Notes: a model not told the origin generated them from the letters alone. Positions 37,473 to 47,791 are shown, counted from the first letter of the stretch. The stretch is 64,000 nt of DNA from Phenylobacterium aquaticum (GCF_022695515.1 NZ_JALDPT010000026.1:1-64000), one strand, 5' to 3'. Numbers and translations are program-made.

Positions 37473-38458
37473 TCCGAACGCTCGCCGTTCGTGATGAGCA
37501 TTGGCCCACGGCGCAGGTCTTCACTATCGCCCGGGGCGCCAAGACCGAGGCCCATGTGGTGGTCGCCGAAATCACCCAGGCGGGCGTGACCGGGCGCGGC
37601 GAGGCCGTACCTTATCCGCGGTTCGGCGAAACGGTCGCGGGGGTCATGGCCACCGTGGAGCGGGTTCGGCCGGCCATCGAGGCCGGAGCCGCGCGGGCGG
37701 AGCTGCAGTCCCTGCTCACGGCCGGCGCGGCGCGGAATGCGCTGGATTGCGCCCTGTGGGACCTGGAAGCCAAGATCACCGGAGAGCCGGCCTGGAAGGC
37801 GGCGGGGCGGGGGCGGCTCGACCCCGTGAAGACCTGCTACACCCTCAGTCTCGACACGCCCGATGCGATGGCCGAGGCGGCGCGGGCGGCGGGCCGGCGT
37901 CCGGTGCTCAAGCTGAAGATCGGCGGGGCCGGCGACCTGGACCGGGTCGAGGCGGTGCGGCAGGCCGCGCCGAAGACCCGGCTGATCGTGGACGCCAATG
38001 AGGGCCTGAGCTTCGAGGACCTGAAGCGCCTGGCGCCCGAGTTCGCGCGGCTGGACGTCAAGCTGATCGAGCAGCCCCTGCCGAGCGGCGAGGACGGCGT
38101 GTTGGAGGGCTACGACTGTCCGGTGCCCCTCTGCGCCGACGAGAGCCTGCGCAGCCGGCTGGAGCTGACGGCCTGCGCGCGCCGCTACACTCACGTGAAC
38201 ATCAAGCTCGACAAGGCCGGCGGACTGACCGAGGCCCTGGCGATGGCGGCCGAGGCCAGGGCGCTGGGGCTGGAGATCATGGTGGGGTGCATGGTGGCGA
38301 CCTCGCTGTCGATGGCGCCGGCCATGATCCTGGCCCAGGGCGCGGCCTTCGCCGACCTGGACGGGCCACTGCTGCTGGAGGGGGATCGGCGGCCGGGGCT
38401 GGTCTATGAGGGTTCGCTCATCCACCCGCCGCCGCCGGGCCTGTGGGGCGAGGCCTAG
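37469..38458 (+). CDS. dipeptide epimerase (L-Ala-D/L-Glu epimerase-like, enolase superfamily)
   Basis: A 329-residue enolase-superfamily enzyme. Catalytic lysines appear in LKLKIGG (about 148-152) and KLDKAGG, metal ligands in VDANEG, IEQPLP and CADES. Family members epimerise Ala-Glu dipeptides from murein recycling. The GTG start overlaps the tipN stop (GTGTGA), so it is translationally coupled to a polarity gene; a functional link is not known. Confidence 0.85.
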   Translation: MIRTLAVRDEHWPTAQVFTIARGAKTEAHVVVAEITQAGVTGRGEAVPYPRFGETVAGVMATVERVRPAIEAGAARAELQSLLTAGAARNALDCALWDLEAKITGEPAWKAAGRGRLDPVKTCYTLSLDTPDAMAEAARAAGRRPVLKLKIGGAGDLDRVEAVRQAAPKTRLIVDANEGLSFEDLKRLAPEFARLDVKLIEQPLPSGEDGVLEGYDCPVPLCADESLRSRLELTACARRYTHVNIKLDKAGGLTEALAMAAEARALGLEIMVGCMVATSLSMAPAMILAQGAAFADLDGPLLLEGDRRPGLVYEGSLIHPPPPGLWGEA

Positions 38459-38793
38459 AGGACGACGGCCGAGCCGTTCACCGAGACCATCAGCATGGAG
38501 CCGTTGGGGCCGACAGTGTTGTAGTCGAGATCGACGCCGAGGACCGCGTTGGCCCCGAGCTTGCGCGCCTCTTCCTCCAGGCCGCGCAGGGCGTCGGCCC
38601 GGGCCTGGGACAGGATGCGCTCATAGCCCTTGGATCGGCCGCCGATGAAGTCGCGGATGGCCGCCATCAGGTCGAACACGACATTGGCGCCGAGGATCGC
38701 CTGGGACGACACCATGCCCAGGTGCTGGCGCACCGGCCGGCCCTCGATGAAGTGGGTTGTGACGATCAGGACGGGCGTCTCGGACTTGGCCAT
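38455..38793 (-). CDS. YbjQ/UPF0145 family protein
   Basis: A 112-residue cytosolic protein with a heavy-metal-binding-like beta-alpha fold. Family marks are GVDLDYNTVG near the C terminus, ADALRGLEEEARKLGANAVLG and GANVVFD. YbjQ-type proteins form pentamers; their role is unknown. The ATG giving MAKSETP is preferred over an upstream one that would add 21 residues. The 3' end overlaps the convergent epimerase gene by 4 bases. Confidence 0.88.
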   Translation of the reverse strand: MAKSETPVLIVTTHFIEGRPVRQHLGMVSSQAILGANVVFDLMAAIRDFIGGRSKGYERILSQARADALRGLEEEARKLGANAVLGVDLDYNTVGPNGSMLMVSVNGSAVVL

Positions 38794-38955
38794 GCCTGAA
38801 ATATAGGGTGAGTTGCGCGATCCCGCGAGACGCTCTCCCGTCACAGGGGCAAGCAATTGCTATGGCCTATCGTATCGCGCGAAAAGCGGGCGAGCGGGCT
38901 TTGAGCCCGGCGTGGCTTACGGCATGGTGGCGTCGCTAGTCCCCAGGAGCGGTGA

Positions 38956-39417
38956 ATGGTCTTCGCGCGGTCGCATATCGATCTGCACAACATCCGCAAC
39001 AGCATCGAACGCACGAAGAAGCTGTCGGACAACGTGGTTGGGATCGGCCCCTTGGGCATCGGCCTGGATGGCCTGCTGACCTGGATTCCGGGCGCGGGCG
39101 AGCTCTACAGTCTGGGCGCCGGTCTGCTGCTGATCTTCGACGGCGTGCGGGCGCGGGCCGCGCCGATGGTGCTGCTGCAGATGACGGCTATCATCGCCAT
39201 CGACACCCTGGCTGGGGCGGCAGGCAAGCTGGGCAAGATCGCCGACGTGCTGTTCACGGGCCATAAGTGGTCGGCGGACATGCTGCTGCACCACATGGAA
39301 GACACCATCTATTTCGAGGGCGCCCGCAAGGACGCCCAGGCCAGCCCGGAATATCGCGAGATCCTGACCCGGATCCGCGCCGGCAAGGAAAAGCGCCGGG
39401 TGGTGTTTCTCGGCTAG
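38956..39417 (+). CDS. DUF4112 membrane protein (copy 1)
   Basis: A 153-residue protein with two hydrophobic segments (about 45-65 and 70-95). The diagnostic core is KLSDNVVGIGPLGIGLDGLL, then WIPGAGELYSLGAGLLLI. Function of DUF4112 is unknown. A paralogue begins 35 bases after its stop. Confidence 0.85.
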   Translation: MVFARSHIDLHNIRNSIERTKKLSDNVVGIGPLGIGLDGLLTWIPGAGELYSLGAGLLLIFDGVRARAAPMVLLQMTAIIAIDTLAGAAGKLGKIADVLFTGHKWSADMLLHHMEDTIYFEGARKDAQASPEYREILTRIRAGKEKRRVVFLG

Positions 39418-39452
39418 GCGGAGCTTTACAGGAAGGCGGGCGTTAAGGGCGG

Positions 39453-39863
39453 ATGGCGGTTTCCCAGGAACAGGCGCACCGGGCATGGCGCGCCGCCGAG
39501 CGTATCAAGCGCCTGTCTGACCGGCTGGTCGGTGTGGGTCCGTTCGGCATCGGCCTGGATGGCGCCTTGGCCTTCGCCTATCCGATCGACGTCATCTACA
39601 GCGTCGGCGCAGGACTGCTGCTGATGGGGCAGGGCTTCGCCGCCGGCGCCTCGCCCGCGACCCTGATCCGCATGGGCCTCTATGTGGCCGGCGACTCGGC
39701 CCTGTCGCAGATCCCGCTGCTGGGCTGGGCGGCCGACGTCTTCGTCCAGGGCCACCTGATGGCGGCCAACGCCCTTCAGAAGGACATCGAGCGGCGGCAT
39801 GGCCCCTCGGAGCTTCCCGCCGGCTGGGGCGGCAAGAAGAAGCCCAAGGGGCGCAAACGCTAG
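39453..39863 (+). CDS. DUF4112 membrane protein (copy 2)
   Basis: A 136-residue paralogue of the preceding gene: RLSDRLVGVGPFGIGLDGAL aligns with its core, and IYSVGAGLLLMGQG with the first membrane helix. The C terminus is Lys/Gly-rich (about 125-136). The two genes are probably co-transcribed after a tandem duplication. Overlaps the convergent GST gene by 4 bases. Confidence 0.82.
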   Translation: MAVSQEQAHRAWRAAERIKRLSDRLVGVGPFGIGLDGALAFAYPIDVIYSVGAGLLLMGQGFAAGASPATLIRMGLYVAGDSALSQIPLLGWAADVFVQGHLMAANALQKDIERRHGPSELPAGWGGKKKPKGRKR

Positions 39864-40510
39864 ACGGCCTGGCGCAGGGGCTCCGGCGGCAGGGTCGCCT
39901 GGAAGCTGGGGCGCGCGGCGATCCGTTTCAGCCAGGCCTCGAGCCGGGTGCCGGCCAGAAGGGCGCGGCCTTCGGGCGTCTGGGACAGATATTCCAGCTG
40001 AGGTCCGACCATCAGATCGGCGAGGGAGAAGCGCTCGCCGGCCAGCCAGGTCGAGGCGCCCAGGAGGCGCTCGAACTCCGCCACGCAGGTCTGGGCCATG
40101 GGATAGGCCTCGGCGATCACCGCCTCGTCGGGCGTGGTGCCCAGCAGGATCGGGCCGATCAGGCGCTGGAACACCATGGGGCCGCCGACCTTCGGGAAGA
40201 AGTACCAGTCATTGACCCCGATGATCTGGTTCATGCGGGCCGCGGCCCGGGGATCGGTGGGTTGCAGGGCGGGGCCTTCGCCGATGGCGTCCAGATAACG
40301 CAGGATGGCCTGGGTCTCGTACAGCACGAAGTCGCCGTGCTCGATGACCGGGATGCGGCTGAACGGATGCATCCGCCGATAGGCCTCGGTGCGATGCTGG
40401 CCGGGGGCCAGGGCCACCAGGCGGTAGGGCACGGCCTTTTCCTCGGCGGTCGCCAGGACGGCCCGTAGGAACGGGCTGCCGGGGATGCCGTGGGCGACGA
40501 GTTCGGTCAT
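39860..40510 (-). CDS. glutathione S-transferase family protein
   Basis: A 216-residue GST. The thioredoxin-like domain contains GIPGSPFLRAV near the start, the cis-Pro in IPVIEHGDFVLYETQAIL (glutathione-binding E/T), and the C-terminal helical domain has the folding motif FSLADLMVGP. Start chosen at the ATG matching the family N terminus. It differs from the GST at 926-1546. The substrate is unknown. Confidence 0.88.
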   Translation of the reverse strand: MTELVAHGIPGSPFLRAVLATAEEKAVPYRLVALAPGQHRTEAYRRMHPFSRIPVIEHGDFVLYETQAILRYLDAIGEGPALQPTDPRAAARMNQIIGVNDWYFFPKVGGPMVFQRLIGPILLGTTPDEAVIAEAYPMAQTCVAEFERLLGASTWLAGERFSLADLMVGPQLEYLSQTPEGRALLAGTRLEAWLKRIAARPSFQATLPPEPLRQAV

Positions 40511-40673
40511 GACGGGGCTCCTTGGCTGGCCGTGTCGGCGTCGAGGGGGAGGATAGGGCCCATCCGCCGGGAAGTGCAGTCGTTCTGTCGCGGATTGAGT
40601 TTGACTCGCATCAAGCCCTAGCGCGCGGGCGAGAGCGTAGGCTTGCCGGTCTCTGGAGTCGGCGAGGTTCCCG

Positions 40674-42332
40674 ATGCGGACGTGGTATGAACCCAAGCTA
40701 TTGACCGTGCTGCGAGAAGGCTATGGCCTCAGGGACCTGCGGGCCGACGCCATCGCGGGCCTGACGGTCGCCATCGTGGCCCTGCCGCTCTCCATGGCCA
40801 TCGCCATCGCCTCGGGCGTGTCGCCGGACCGGGGACTGTTCACGGCCATTGTCGGCGGCTTCCTGGTCTCGCTGCTGGGTGGCAGCCGCTATCAGATCGG
40901 CGGGCCGGCGGGGGCGTTCATCGTGCTGGTGGCCGCCACGGTGCAGGCCCACGGCCTGGACGGGCTATTGCTGGCCACCATGCTGTCAGGGCTGATGCTG
41001 GCGACGCTCGGGCTGATCCGGGCGGGGACCTTCATCCGCTACATGCCCTATCCGGTGACGGTCGGGTTCACCGGCGGCATCGCCGTGATCATCGGGGCGA
41101 GCCAGCTGAAGGATCTGCTGGGCCTGAAGCTGACTGGGCCAGAGCCCGGGCCCTTGATCCCCAAGCTGGCGGCCCTGGTCCACGCCCTGCCGACCGCCAA
41201 TCCGATGGCGATCGCCGTCGCGGTCGGGGTGATCGTGGTGATCCTGACCTTGAAGCGCTTCAAGCCGCTCTGGCCGGGGATGCTGATCGCCGTGGTGCTG
41301 GCCTCCGTCGCGGCCTGGGGACTGCATCTGCCGGTGGAGACCATCGGGGCGCGGTTCGGTCACCTGGCCCAGGGGCTGGAGGCGCCGCGCCTGCCGGCGC
41401 TGAGCCTGGCCAAGGTCCAGTCCGTTCTGCCGTCGGCCCTGTCCTTCACCCTGCTGGGGGCGATCGAGAGCCTGTTGTCGGCGGTGGTGGCCGACAGCAT
41501 GTCGGGGCGGCGGCATCGGCCAGACACCGAGCTGATCGCCCAGGGGATCGCCAATATCGGCTCGGCCCTGTTCGGCGGGATCGTGGTGACCGGGACGATC
41601 GCCCGGACCGCGACCAATGTGAGGTCCGGCGCGCGGGGGCCGATCGCCGGCATGCTGCATGCCGGCTTTCTGCTGGCGTTCCTGGTCGTGGCCGCGCCGC
41701 TCGCGGCCTATATCCCGCTGGCCGCCCTGGCCGGGCTGCTGGCCCTGGTGGCCTGGAACATGGCCGAGAAGCATGAGTTCGCCACCCTGATTCGGGCCTC
41801 CAGGGCCGATGCGGCGGTGCTGCTGACCACCTTCGGCCTGACACTGGCCAAGGACCTGAGCACCGGCATCATCGCCGGCTTTTCGCTGGGCGCCCTGCTG
41901 TTCATCCACCGCATGGCCAAGGCGGTGGATGTGCGCGGCGGCGACAACGCGGGGGAGGACGATTCCGAAGGGTTCGGTCCGGCCCTGACCCTGGATCGCG
42001 ACATCGCCACCCTGAAGATCTCCGGCGCCTTCTTCTTCGGGGCCACGGCCCAGGTGGGGGCGACGCTGGACGCCATCGGCGAGCGGCCCAAGGGCTATAT
42101 CCTCGACCTGTCGGACGTGCAGATGATGGATTCGTCCGGGGCCGCGGCCATGGCCAGCTTCGCGCGCAATGCGGCGCGGCGGGGGGCGCGGGTGATCCTG
42201 ACCGGCGCCGACAAGCCCGTGCGCCGGGCGCTGATGCTGCAGGGGCTGGTCCCGCCGCTGGTGCGGTTCCGCAGCGATCCCGCGGCGGCGGCCAGGACCC
42301 TAAGGCGCGGCGGTGAGGACGGAGTGGCCTGA
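40674..42332 (+). CDS. SulP family anion transporter with STAS domain
   Basis: A 552-residue secondary transporter: a membrane domain (about 1-410) with GLTVAIVALPLSMAIAIASGVSPDRGL and GGSRYQIGGPAGAF, followed by a cytosolic STAS domain (about 440-545) with DLSDVQMMDSSGAAAM. SulP proteins carry sulfate, bicarbonate or dicarboxylates; which one is unknown. The 3' end overlaps the convergent M23 peptidase gene by 33 bases. Confidence 0.93.
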   Translation: MRTWYEPKLLTVLREGYGLRDLRADAIAGLTVAIVALPLSMAIAIASGVSPDRGLFTAIVGGFLVSLLGGSRYQIGGPAGAFIVLVAATVQAHGLDGLLLATMLSGLMLATLGLIRAGTFIRYMPYPVTVGFTGGIAVIIGASQLKDLLGLKLTGPEPGPLIPKLAALVHALPTANPMAIAVAVGVIVVILTLKRFKPLWPGMLIAVVLASVAAWGLHLPVETIGARFGHLAQGLEAPRLPALSLAKVQSVLPSALSFTLLGAIESLLSAVVADSMSGRRHRPDTELIAQGIANIGSALFGGIVVTGTIARTATNVRSGARGPIAGMLHAGFLLAFLVVAAPLAAYIPLAALAGLLALVAWNMAEKHEFATLIRASRADAAVLLTTFGLTLAKDLSTGIIAGFSLGALLFIHRMAKAVDVRGGDNAGEDDSEGFGPALTLDRDIATLKISGAFFFGATAQVGATLDAIGERPKGYILDLSDVQMMDSSGAAAMASFARNAARRGARVILTGADKPVRRALMLQGLVPPLVRFRSDPAAAARTLRRGGEDGVA

Positions 42333-43025
42333 GCCCGGATAGATCCGCAGGCCGTTGGCGGCGGTGTCGAGCAGGAACTGGGTCGGGTTGCGCATCTGGG
42401 GCGGCGGCGAGGCGCCGACCGGCCACTGGTAGTTATGCGTCGTCCCGGCGGGATAGATCTCGGTGTGCAGCTGGGCGGTGCCGCTGACCATCCCGATGGG
42501 CTGGCCGCCTGCGACGGCGTCGCCGACCGCGAGGCGGCGGTCCGCGAGCGAGCTGGCGCGCACCTCGCCATAGAGGGCGACATAGTCCTTGTGGGCGACC
42601 AGGATCGCCCAGGTCTGCTCGCCGCCGTCGGCGGGCGAACGGGCCAGGAAGGGGTAGAAGGCGACGATCCGGCCCGGCTCCATGGCGACGACTGTGTCGC
42701 CCTCGGCGGCGGTCAGATCCACCCCGACATGGCGGCGGGTCTGGGGCTTGTTGGGATCGGACGGGCGGCGGCTGTCGAAGGTGCGATCACGGCTGCCCTG
42801 CACCTGGCCGTTCGCCAGGACGGCGGGCACGACGGTCGCCTGGGGCAGGGCGGTGACGACCGGCCAGTAGCGGGTGCGGCTAACGCTGGGCGCCATCGGC
42901 ACCGGAGCGACGGCGGGAATGGACGCGGCGATCAGGTGCAGGCGGGCCGGAGCGTCGGCGCTGGCCGGCAGGACGGCGAGCGCGCCCGCCAGGCCGGCGG
43001 CCAGAAGCCCCGCGCCCAGCCGCAT
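42300..43025 (-). CDS. M23 family metallopeptidase (LytM-like, secreted)
   Basis: A 241-residue exported protein with a signal peptide (about 1-24). The zinc ligands of the LytM fold are visible in RRHVGVDL (H and D) and in LHTEIY, although the second motif is H-T-E instead of the usual H-x-H, so catalytic competence is uncertain. It follows the mutB stop with a one-base overlap (TGATG). It may be a degraded or regulatory cell-wall hydrolase. Confidence 0.8.
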   Translation of the reverse strand: MRLGAGLLAAGLAGALAVLPASADAPARLHLIAASIPAVAPVPMAPSVSRTRYWPVVTALPQATVVPAVLANGQVQGSRDRTFDSRRPSDPNKPQTRRHVGVDLTAAEGDTVVAMEPGRIVAFYPFLARSPADGGEQTWAILVAHKDYVALYGEVRASSLADRRLAVGDAVAGGQPIGMVSGTAQLHTEIYPAGTTHNYQWPVGASPPPQMRNPTQFLLDTAANGLRIYPGSGHSVLTAAP

Positions 43026-45180
43026 CAGGCGCTGGCCTCGAGCTGGGCGTAGCCCAGTTGTTCGTTCAGCCGTTCCATAACTTCGATCGCCGCCTCGGGA
43101 ACGACTGTTCCAGGCGTGAAGATTGCGGCTACGCCGGCGTCGCGCAAGGCCTGGAAGTCTTCCGGGGGGATCACACCTCCGACAACGACCAGGATGTCAG
43201 CGCGGCCGAGCTTGGCCAATTCGGCCTTCAGCTCCGGCACCAGGGTGAGGTGGCCGGCCGCCAGGGAGCTCGCGCCCACCACATGGACGCCCTCGCGCAC
43301 CGCCTCGGCGGCGCCTCGGCCGGGGTCTGGAACAGGTCGCCGATGTCGACGTCGAAGCCGAGATCGACGAAGCCGGAGGCGATCACCTTCTGGCCGCGGT
43401 CGTGGCCGTCCTGGCCCATCTTGGCGACCAGGATGCGGGGCTTCTTGCCGTCGGCCTGGACGAAGGCGGCGGTCATGGCCTTGGCGCGGTCGCTGGCCGG
43501 GGTGGCCCCGGCCTCGCGCTGGTAGACGCCGCTGACGGCCGAGGCCTTGGCGGAGTGACGGTTGAACACCTTTTCCAGGGCGTAGCTGATCTCGCCCACC
43601 GTGGCCTTGGCGCGGGCGGCCTCGACGGCCAGCTCAAGCAGGTTGGCTTTGCCGGCCGCGCCCTTGGTCAGGGCGTCCAACGCGGCCTCGACGGCGGCCG
43701 GGTCGCGCTCGGCCTTCAGGCGGGCGAGCTTCTCGAGCTGACGCTCGCGGACGGCGGAGTTGTCGACCTTGAGCACCGGGATCTCGTCGGCGACGGTCGG
43801 CTTGTAGCGGTTCACGCCGACCAGGGACTGGCGACCGGAATCGATGCGGGCCTGGGTGCGGGCCGACGCCTCCTCAATGCGGCGCTTAGGCAGACCGTCC
43901 TCAATGGCCTTGGCCATGCCGCCCAGGGCTTCGACTTCGGCGATGTGCTCCAGGGCGCGGGCGGCGAGGTCGGCGGTCAGGCGCTCGATATAGTAGGAGC
44001 CGCCCCAGGGATCGATGACCCGGTTCTGGCCGCCTTCCAGCTGCAGGAACAGCTGGGTGTTGCGGGCGATGCGGGCGGAGAAGTCGGTGGGAAGCGCAAG
44101 CGCCTCGTCCAGCGAATTGGTGTGCAGGCTCTGGGTCTGGCCGCCGGCTGCAGCCATGGCCTCGACGCAGGTGCGGGCGACGTTGTTGTAGACGTCCGAG
44201 GCCGCGAGGCTCCAGCCGCTGGTCTGGGTGTGGGCGCGGAGCGACAGGGAGCGGCTGTCCTTGGGATCGAACTCCTCCTTCATGAGCTTGGCCCAGAGCA
44301 GGCGGCCGGCGCGCTGCTTGGCGATCTCCATGAAGGCGTTCATGCCCGCGTTCCAGAAGAAGGACAGGCGGGGCGCGAACTGGTCGACGGTCATGCCGGC
44401 GGCGACCCCGGCGCGGACATATTCGATGCCGTCGGCGAGGGTGTAGGCGAGCTCCAGGTCGAGCGTCGCCCCGGCTTCCTGGATGTGATAGCCCGAGATC
44501 GAGATAGAGTTGAACTTCGGCATTTCGCGCGAAGTATATGAAAAGATGTCCGAAATGATCCGCATCGAAGGCGACGGCGGATAGATGTAGGTGTTCCGGA
44601 CCAGGAACTCCTTGAGGATGTCGTTCTGGATCGTGCCTGACAGCTGGGCGTGGCTGACACCCTGTTCCTCGCCGGCGACGATGTAGAGGGCCAGGATCGG
44701 CAGCACCGCGCCGTTCATGGTCATGGACACGCTCATCTTATCGAGCGGGATGCCGTCGAAGAGGGTGCGCATGTCGAGGATGGAATCGATGGCGACGCCC
44801 GCCATGCCGACGTCGCCCTTCACCCGCGGGTGATCTGAATCGTAGCCGCGGTGGGTGGCGAGGTCGAAGGCGATCGACAAGCCCATCTGACCGGCCGCCA
44901 GGTTGCGGCGGTAGAAGGCGTTGGAGTCCTCGGCCGTGGAGAAGCCCGCGTACTGGCGGACCGTCCACGGGTTGGTCAGGTACATGGTCGGATAGGGACC
45001 GCGCACGAAGGGGGCGAGGCCCGGATATCCGGCCAGGGCGTCCAGGCCCTCGATATCGGCTGGGGCATAGCCCGGCTTCACGGCGATGCCTTCGGGCGTG
45101 TCCCAGGCGGGCCCGGTCGCAACGGCGTCCGCCGAGGGCGGGGCGAAGGCCAGGGTGGAGAAGTCGGGGAAGCGGCTCAT
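43025..45180 (-). CDS. mutB: methylmalonyl-CoA mutase large subunit, frame broken by one missing base
   Basis: Isomerises methylmalonyl-CoA to succinyl-CoA with adenosylcobalamin, in propionate and branched-chain catabolism. The substrate barrel has the [23 protein letters not shown] region, and the cobalamin domain has GQDGHDRG. After FQTPAEA the frame is lost; the continuation [22 protein letters not shown] through [11 protein letters not shown] is in the neighbouring frame. One extra G/C at about 43308-43313 gives 718 residues, normal for the subunit. It overlaps mutA by ATGA. Confidence 0.93.
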
Positions 45181-46610
45181 TGTGCGGCCTCGAAGGGTTG
45201 CGCCAGACGGATCGGGCGCAGGGGCGGACAGTGGCCGTCAGGGCCGGGCAGGCGGGGTGAGGGAGCGTCGACCGGTTTCGGGCGCACGCTCAGCACTTCG
45301 ACCGGGGCCTGCTGAGTGGGCGGGAAGGCCGTGACGCCGACGATGCGCGGCTTGCCGGCGGCCTCGCGGGCGGCTGTGACCTTGGCGACCTCGTTGGCGA
45401 CCAGGCCGGAGGCCAGGGCCTCGATCAGGCCGCCCTTGGCCTCGATCGCCTGGAACTCCGCCCAGGCGGCGCGGGCCATCTCGTCGGTGAGGGCTTCGAC
45501 ATAGCCGGCCCCGGCGGCGGGATCGGCGACCCGGCCGAGGTGGGCCTCTTCCATCAGCACCAGCTGGGCGTTGCGGGCCTGGCGGCGAGCGAAGGCGGTG
45601 GGCAGGCCGAGGGGATCGGTGAAGGCGCCGAGCTGGACGGCGTCGGCGCCGCCGACCGCCGCGCCAAAGGCGGCCGAGGTCAGGCGCAGCATGTTGGTCC
45701 AGGCGTCCTGGGCGGCCAGCATGCGGTGCGAGGAGCGGGCCTCGATCCGGGCCGGCGCCTCGACGCCGCAGGCGGCGGTGACCTGGGCCCAGAGCAGGCG
45801 AGCGGCCCGCAGCTTGGCGATGGTCAGGAAGTAGTCGGTGTCGGCGCTGAGCCCCAGGACGATGCGGGAGAAGGCGTCGGCCATGGAGGCGCCGGCCACG
45901 ACCTGGGCCTTGGCGTAAGCGACCGCCGCGGCGAGGGCGAAGGCCAGTTCGCCCGCCTCGCCGCCGCCCGCCTCATGCACCGCCCGGCCGGAGGCCAGGA
46001 ACAGGGTCGACTTCGGATAGATCTCGGCCAGGCGGGCGCCGACTGTGGCGGCCGAGACCAGATGGCTCTCAACGGGGCCAGGGCTGACGCCGGCCTCGGC
46101 GAAGGCGCTGAGCGGGTCCATGTGGAAGGCGAGCAGGGCGTTGGGCGCCGACTTGGCGAAGGCGCTGAGCCAGTCGGCGGCCTTGGGGCCTAGGAAGCCG
46201 GCGTCCAGGGCGACGGGCGCCAACTCGACCAGCACGCCGTCCAGGGCGCGGGCCAGGGCCTCGGGCGAGCCTATAGCGGTTCCGGTCTCGCCGGTCGGGT
46301 CGATGCGGATCAGGGCGGAGGCCGCGCCGCCTTCCAGGTCGGCCAGCAGCTCGGTGCGCGCACCGGTCGGATCGGGGTGACGGGTCGCGGCGCGCAGGTC
46401 CCAGGGGCGCTCGGCGTCGAAGGGGCGCGGGGTGATCGCCGGGGCGCTGGCGCCCGACTCATAGAGCGGCGCGATCGGCAGGCCCTCGGGCGTCTCGCGC
46501 AGGAGACTTTCGAAGGGGGCGTCCTTGAGCGTCTTCTCGACCAGGACACGCCATTCGGCCGCGGTCGCGGTCGGGAAGGGCGAGGTGATTTGGGAGGCTG
46601 GCTTGGTCAT
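45177..46610 (-). CDS. mutA: methylmalonyl-CoA mutase small subunit
   Basis: A 477-residue partner of the mutase. It keeps the barrel fold, with [40 protein letters not shown] and [30 protein letters not shown] as recognisable segments, but lacks the cobalamin domain with DxHxxG found in the large subunit, as in short alphaproteobacterial forms. It is the first gene of the mutA-mutB-M23 run. Confidence 0.9.
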   Translation of the reverse strand: MTKPASQITSPFPTATAAEWRVLVEKTLKDAPFESLLRETPEGLPIAPLYESGASAPAITPRPFDAERPWDLRAATRHPDPTGARTELLADLEGGAASALIRIDPTGETGTAIGSPEALARALDGVLVELAPVALDAGFLGPKAADWLSAFAKSAPNALLAFHMDPLSAFAEAGVSPGPVESHLVSAATVGARLAEIYPKSTLFLASGRAVHEAGGGEAGELAFALAAAVAYAKAQVVAGASMADAFSRIVLGLSADTDYFLTIAKLRAARLLWAQVTAACGVEAPARIEARSSHRMLAAQDAWTNMLRLTSAAFGAAVGGADAVQLGAFTDPLGLPTAFARRQARNAQLVLMEEAHLGRVADPAAGAGYVEALTDEMARAAWAEFQAIEAKGGLIEALASGLVANEVAKVTAAREAAGKPRIVGVTAFPPTQQAPVEVLSVRPKPVDAPSPRLPGPDGHCPPLRPIRLAQPFEAAQ

Positions 46611-46677
46611 CGGCCGCCAGATGGGCCAGGGAAAGGCCGGGCGTCAAGGCGCCGCTGGGTCAAGGGAAACCCTATGC

Positions 46678-46705
46678 TTGCACAGGTCCGGATCATGTGT
46701 ATACG
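46678..46705 (+). promoter_or_regulatory. possible promoter of the nitronate monooxygenase gene
   Basis: TTGCAC (46678-46683) and TATACG (46700-46705) are separated by 16 bases in the gap between mutA and the nitronate monooxygenase gene, about 38 bases before its ATG. The match to a housekeeping-type promoter is fair but not proven. Confidence 0.35.
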
Positions 46706-46743
46706 CTGTAAAAATAAGAACCGCATCGATTGGAAACGCGCCC

Positions 46744-47748
46744 ATGGCCCTGCCCCCCATTCTCGCTGAACGTCTTCGTCTGCCGGTGATCGCCTCGCCG
46801 CTGTTCATCATCTCCAACCCGGCCCTGGTGATCGCCCAGTGCAAGGCGGGGATCGTCGGGTCGTTTCCGTCGCTGAACGCCCGTCCGATCAGCCAATTGG
46901 ACGAGTGGCTGGCGCAGATCACCGAGGAGTTGGCCGACTGGGACCGCAAGAATCCGGACCGGCCGTCGGCGCCCTTCGCGGTCAACCAGATTGTCCACAA
47001 GACCAATGACCGGCTTGAGCAGGACATCGAGCTGATCGTGAAATACAAGGTGCCGGTGAACATCACCTCGCTGGGCGCCCGCGAGGATGTGAACGCCGCG
47101 ATCCACTCCTATGGCGGCATCGTGATGCACGACGTCATCAATGACCGCTTCGCCCGCAAGGCGGTGGAGAAGGGGGCCGACGGCCTGATTCCCGTGGCGG
47201 CCGGCGCCGGCGGCCATGCCGGGCACCTGTCGCCCTTCGCCCTGATCCAGGAGCTGCGCGAGTGGTTCGACGGGCCGATCGCCCTGTCGGGATCGATCGC
47301 CAATGGCGCGGCGATCCTGGGCGCCCAGGCCATGGGCGCGGACCTGGCCTATATCGGCTCGGCCTTCATCGCGACCCAGGAAGCCAACGCCCAGCAGGAC
47401 TATAAGGACATGATCGTCGCCAGCCGCGGCGACGACATCGTCTATTCGAACCTGTTCACCGGCGTGCACGGCAACTATCTGCGCCCCTCGATCGAGGCGG
47501 CCGGGCTGGATCCGGACAACCTGCCGGTCTCCGACCCGTCGAAGATGAACTTCGGCTCGGGTGGCAACACCAAGGCCAAGGCCTGGAAGGACATCTGGGG
47601 CTGCGGCCAGGGCATCGGGGCGGTGAAGAGCATCCCCACCGCCGGCGAGCTGGTGCAGCGCCTGTCCGACGAATACGAGGCGGCCAAGGCGGCGCTCGCG
47701 GCCAAGACCGCGCTCACCGCCGGTAAGCACCTGATGGCCGCGGAATAG
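46744..47748 (+). CDS. nitronate monooxygenase (2-nitropropane dioxygenase family)
   Basis: A 334-residue FMN-dependent TIM-barrel oxidase acting on nitronates. Landmarks are SPLFIISNPALVIAQCKAG at the N terminus, the flavin-binding VAAGAGGHAGHLSPFAL and GADLAYIGSAFIATQEA. The ATG giving MALPPILAERL fits the family; longer starts upstream would read through the promoter region. It is convergent with the OsmC gene. Confidence 0.92.
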   Translation: MALPPILAERLRLPVIASPLFIISNPALVIAQCKAGIVGSFPSLNARPISQLDEWLAQITEELADWDRKNPDRPSAPFAVNQIVHKTNDRLEQDIELIVKYKVPVNITSLGAREDVNAAIHSYGGIVMHDVINDRFARKAVEKGADGLIPVAAGAGGHAGHLSPFALIQELREWFDGPIALSGSIANGAAILGAQAMGADLAYIGSAFIATQEANAQQDYKDMIVASRGDDIVYSNLFTGVHGNYLRPSIEAAGLDPDNLPVSDPSKMNFGSGGNTKAKAWKDIWGCGQGIGAVKSIPTAGELVQRLSDEYEAAKAALAAKTALTAGKHLMAAE

Positions 47749-47791
47749 GACCCCGGGCCGGCGGCGCAAGCGCGTCGCCGGCCCGCATTCC

